Source: Croceibacterium selenioxidans
Lineage (GTDB): Bacteria > Pseudomonadota > Alphaproteobacteria > Sphingomonadales > Sphingomonadaceae
Reading direction: 5' to 3'
Assembly: GCF_018599195.1 (NCBI RefSeq)
Contig: NZ_JAHFVK010000001.1
Span: 1,302,001-1,366,000, forward strand
Length of the DNA: 64,000 nt
Each line of letters starts with the position of its first letter. Positions within the stretch are counted from its first letter, which is position 1. The notes under the pieces are model-generated. The model was given only the letters and a program-made list of their open reading frames with translations, did no database searches and was not told where the DNA came from. Positions 62,031-64,000 of this stretch are shown piece after piece. The position numbers and the translations under genes are program-made.

Positions 62031-63632
62031 TTAGGCCTGGACGGCTCGCTGGCCGCCGGGACGGCTACCGCGATTGCGGCGCCGGTGGTGACCGTTGCCG
62101 CCATTGCCGCCGTTACCGCCGGGCTTACCGCCCGGTCGGCCCTGGCCTCCGCCGTGACCCTGGCGACGCTCACCCTGGGCACCACCGTTATGCTCGCGAC
62201 GTTCGCCCTGACCCCCACCGTGTGCCGGACGACGTTCGCCCTGACCACCGCCGTGGGCGGGACGACGTTCGCCCTGGCCGCCACCATGAGCGGGACGGCG
62301 TTCTCCTTGTCCGTTGGACTGGCCCTGACGGCGCTCGCCCTGCTGACCGCGGGGCTCGACGCGGACCTCTCCCCGCGCGTCGCGCTGAGCTTCCGTGCGA
62401 GTGTCGCGGCGCGGCGGCTGGCCGCGGCCTGGCTGACGACGCGGACCGCGGACCGGCTCGGCGTGCTTGGCCACGATCGCGACTTCGTCACGCAGACCTT
62501 CCGGCAGCGGCACCTGATCGAGGGTGACCTTGGTCAGGCGCTGGATGTCGCGCAGGTAATCGCGCTCGTCGTTGGCGCAGAAGCTGATAGCCACGCCTTC
62601 ACGCCCGGCACGCGCGGTGCGGCCGATGCGGTGGACGTACTGTTCGGCAACGTTGGGCAGCTCGAAGTTGACCACGTGGCTGACACCGGAGATGTCGATG
62701 CCGCGCGCGGCGATATCGGTCGCCACGAGCACCTTGACGCTGCCCTGCTTGAATTCGTCGAGCGCGCGTTCGCGCTGGGGCTGGCTCTTGTTGCCGTGGA
62801 TCGCGTTGGCGCGAATGTTGCTCTGGACGAGCTTCTTCACCACCCGGTCGGCGCCATGCTTGGTGCGGGTAAACACTAGCACGCGGTCCATCTCGCCGGC
62901 CTTGAACCCGGCGCGCAACGTAAGCGTGAGCAGGCCTTGCTTTTCGGGCTGGCCGACGAAGCAGACGTATTGCTCGACGCGTTCAGCGGTCGTGGCGGCC
63001 GGAGTCACCGAGACCTGGGCCGGATCGGTCAGGTACTGGCCGGCCAGCTGCTTGATCGCATTGGGCATCGTCGCCGAGAAGAACAGCGTCTGGCGCTGCT
63101 TGGGCAGGAGCCTCACGATAGCGCGCAGGGCGTGGATGAAGCCGAGATCCATCATCTGGTCGGCTTCGTCGAGCACGAGGATCTCGACCTGCGACAGGTC
63201 CAGCGCATTCTGCTCGGTCAGGTCGACCAGGCGGCCCGGAGTAGCGATCAGGATGTCGACGCCACGCGCCACGTCCTGACGGTTCTTGTTGACCGAGGTT
63301 CCACCGAACACGGTGACGACCTTGAGGTGCGAGAACTGGCCGTATTCGCGAGCGCTCTCGGCGATCTGGCCGGCCAGCTCGCGCGTCGGGGCAAGCACCA
63401 GCATGCGGCAGCAGCGAGGCTTGGGCCGCTTGTCGGACGCGATCAGGCGGTCGATCGAGGGCAGCATGAAAGCTGCGGTCTTGCCGGTACCGGTCTGCGC
63501 GATGCCAAGAAGGTCGCGGCCGTCGAGCACGTAGGGGATCGACTGTTCCTGGATCGGGGTAGGCTGCCCGTAGCCCTTGAGCTCGAGCGCCTGGAGTACG
63601 GGCTGCGAGAGCCCGAGTGTTTCGAATGTCAT
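62031..63632 (-). CDS. rhlE: DEAD-box RNA helicase, RhlE type, with C-terminal repeats
   Basis: 533 residues from the ATG at 63632. Q-motif (GYGQPTPIQEQSIP), Walker A AQTGTGKTAAF, DEAD, SAT and HRIGRTARAG motifs are complete. The C-terminus from about residue 400 is Arg/Gly/Gln-rich and includes about five copies of an 11-residue unit PAHGGGQGERR before a final GNGGNGHHRRRNRGSRPGG tail, a disordered RNA-binding tail. The ATG has no clear Shine-Dalgarno sequence and is preceded by a 14-base palindrome. Confidence 0.92.
   Translation of the reverse strand: MTFETLGLSQPVLQALELKGYGQPTPIQEQSIPYVLDGRDLLGIAQTGTGKTAAFMLPSIDRLIASDKRPKPRCCRMLVLAPTRELAGQIAESAREYGQFSHLKVVTVFGGTSVNKNRQDVARGVDILIATPGRLVDLTEQNALDLSQVEILVLDEADQMMDLGFIHALRAIVRLLPKQRQTLFFSATMPNAIKQLAGQYLTDPAQVSVTPAATTAERVEQYVCFVGQPEKQGLLTLTLRAGFKAGEMDRVLVFTRTKHGADRVVKKLVQSNIRANAIHGNKSQPQRERALDEFKQGSVKVLVATDIAARGIDISGVSHVVNFELPNVAEQYVHRIGRTARAGREGVAISFCANDERDYLRDIQRLTKVTLDQVPLPEGLRDEVAIVAKHAEPVRGPRRQPGRGQPPRRDTRTEAQRDARGEVRVEPRGQQGERRQGQSNGQGERRPAHGGGQGERRPAHGGGQGERRPAHGGGQGERREHNGGAQGERRQGHGGGQGRPGGKPGGNGGNGGNGHHRRRNRGSRPGGQRAVQA
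62150..62345 (-). repeat. 33-base tandem repeat in rhlE
   Basis: Degenerate 33-base units encoding PAHGGGQGERR and variants (EHNGGAQGERR, QGHGGGQ) in the helicase tail. The boundaries are approximate. Confidence 0.7.
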
Positions 63633-63647
63633 GTTAAGTTCTAAACT

Positions 63648-63661
63648 CGCAATATATTGCG
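63648..63661. promoter_or_regulatory. 14-base palindrome in the rhlE leader
   Basis: CGCAATATATTGCG is a perfect palindrome 16 bases upstream of the rhlE ATG, where a ribosome binding site would be expected. It could be an operator, or in RNA an accessible or closed hairpin controlling translation. Confidence 0.45.
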
Positions 63662-63732
63662 TCGGCGCGCAGCCGTAACGGCGCGCGTCAGCGGGTGGCT
63701 GAACGACCCGCGTGAAAAGGGAAGCTCTTTGG

Positions 63733-63918
63733 CTAAAAACGAAGCGCGGCCGGGGCGGATTTTTCCGCCAGTTCACGCTGCCGAGGCGCTTCGATGGCGG
63801 CCATATGGTTTCGCAGTTGCGAAATGTCAATCGAATCTTGCGCCAACTGGTAATCTTCGAAGGCTTTCCCGGGAACGGCGAGCGGTCTATGACCCGGGGA
63901 AATGCGTGGGGACTTCAT
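63733..63918 (-). CDS. Small hypothetical protein
   Basis: 61 residues from the ATG at 63918, which has GAGGG about 10 bases upstream. Composition (DYQLAQDSIDISQLRNHMAA) is not that of a GC shadow, which supports it as real. It overlaps the 5' end of the plus-strand gene at 63902, so one of the two starts may be wrong. Confidence 0.5.
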   Translation of the reverse strand: MKSPRISPGHRPLAVPGKAFEDYQLAQDSIDISQLRNHMAAIEAPRQRELAEKSAPAALRF

Positions 63919-64000
63919 CAAAATCGCCCTCGGGTTATGGGCCGTCTGGCTCGTTTCCTGGCACATCGCCGCGCTCTGGCGAAGCCGACCCACGGTCAAG
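63902..64000 (+). CDS. Partial membrane protein, cut by window end
   Basis: The first 33 residues include the hydrophobic helix ALGLWAVWLVSWHIAALW, as seen at the start of isoprenylcysteine-methyltransferase-like membrane proteins. The rest lies outside the window, so the call is tentative. The ribosome binding site is poor. Confidence 0.45.
   Translation, partial: MRGDFIKIALGLWAVWLVSWHIAALWRSRPTVK

Noticed and set aside
61959-62879. Plus-strand Ala/Thr-rich hydrophobic-looking frame of about 300 codons
   Set aside because: Antisense of the rhlE repeat tail and helicase domain; the apparent repeats are the complement of the RG repeats.

Overview
The window is high-GC alphaproteobacterial chromosome, most likely from the order Sphingomonadales (Erythrobacter/Novosphingobium/Sphingomonas type). 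The evidence is AddAB rather than RecBCD, a DivL-type kinase, a solitary Flp pilin pair, heavy use of ATGA/GTGA stop-start overlaps, and core genes (secA, argJ, ahcY, murA, folE, accA, xerD, aroKB) that read as this group. No 16S rRNA or other marker is present, so the placement is an inference from protein sequence and gene order.

Positions 1 to about 17.7 kb hold an integrated phage-derived element. From the right end leftwards, nearly all on the minus strand, it carries a P4-type tyrosine integrase, three genes of unknown function (one with a C-terminal AT-hook), a small excisionase-type HTH protein, a chain of overlapping small genes, a VRR-NUC-type nuclease and a RepA-like AAA ATPase. 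After more small genes come two plus-strand cargo genes (one AT-rich with a HEPN-like Rx6H motif, one SHOCT membrane protein). The chain then runs through the small and large terminase subunits, an HK97-gp10-like protein, a tape measure protein, a DUF6950 tail protein, an Ntn-hydrolase-like protein and small genes. Portal, prohead protease, major capsid, head-tail connectors, tail tube and large tail-tip genes are absent, yet the remaining genes abut through exact ATGA overlaps. Two genes (DUF6950 and DUF2442) look frameshifted at short repeats, and terS overlaps terL by 194 bases. This is either a decaying prophage or an unusual capsid-less element.

From 17.9 kb onward the sequence is ordinary chromosome. 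17.9-21.7 kb: an exported methyltransferase, a DUF808 membrane protein, and an SMP-30 lactonase with an MFS transporter. 21.9-27.4 kb: secA, a small secreted protein, argJ with an inositol-monophosphatase-family phosphatase, and trxA. 27.5-38.4 kb: a tightly overlapped run divL-tsaE-amgK-murU-addB-addA that links cell-cycle signalling, tRNA modification, peptidoglycan recycling and double-strand-break repair. 38.6-42.1 kb: ahcY, then a divergent ECF41 sigma unit (carboxymuconolactone decarboxylase-like protein plus sigma factor) with a matching ECF41-type promoter, then a peroxiredoxin. 42.1-45.6 kb: a MurA-family enzyme, folE and a phospholipase D. 45.8-51 kb: a GGDEF-EAL protein, tRNA-Arg(ACG), a Nudix hydrolase, two Flp pilins and an M48 protease. 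51-56.6 kb: accA, xerD, a large periplasmic protein and a 44-residue membrane protein, divergent from aroK-aroB. 56.6-64 kb: a POT transporter, pccB with two small genes, glutathione reductase, an RhlE-type RNA helicase with C-terminal repeats, and a gene cut by the window end.

The strongest observations are the capsid-less packaging element with its two apparent frameshifts, the Tyr-for-His replacement in DivL, and the ECF41 promoter and gene context.
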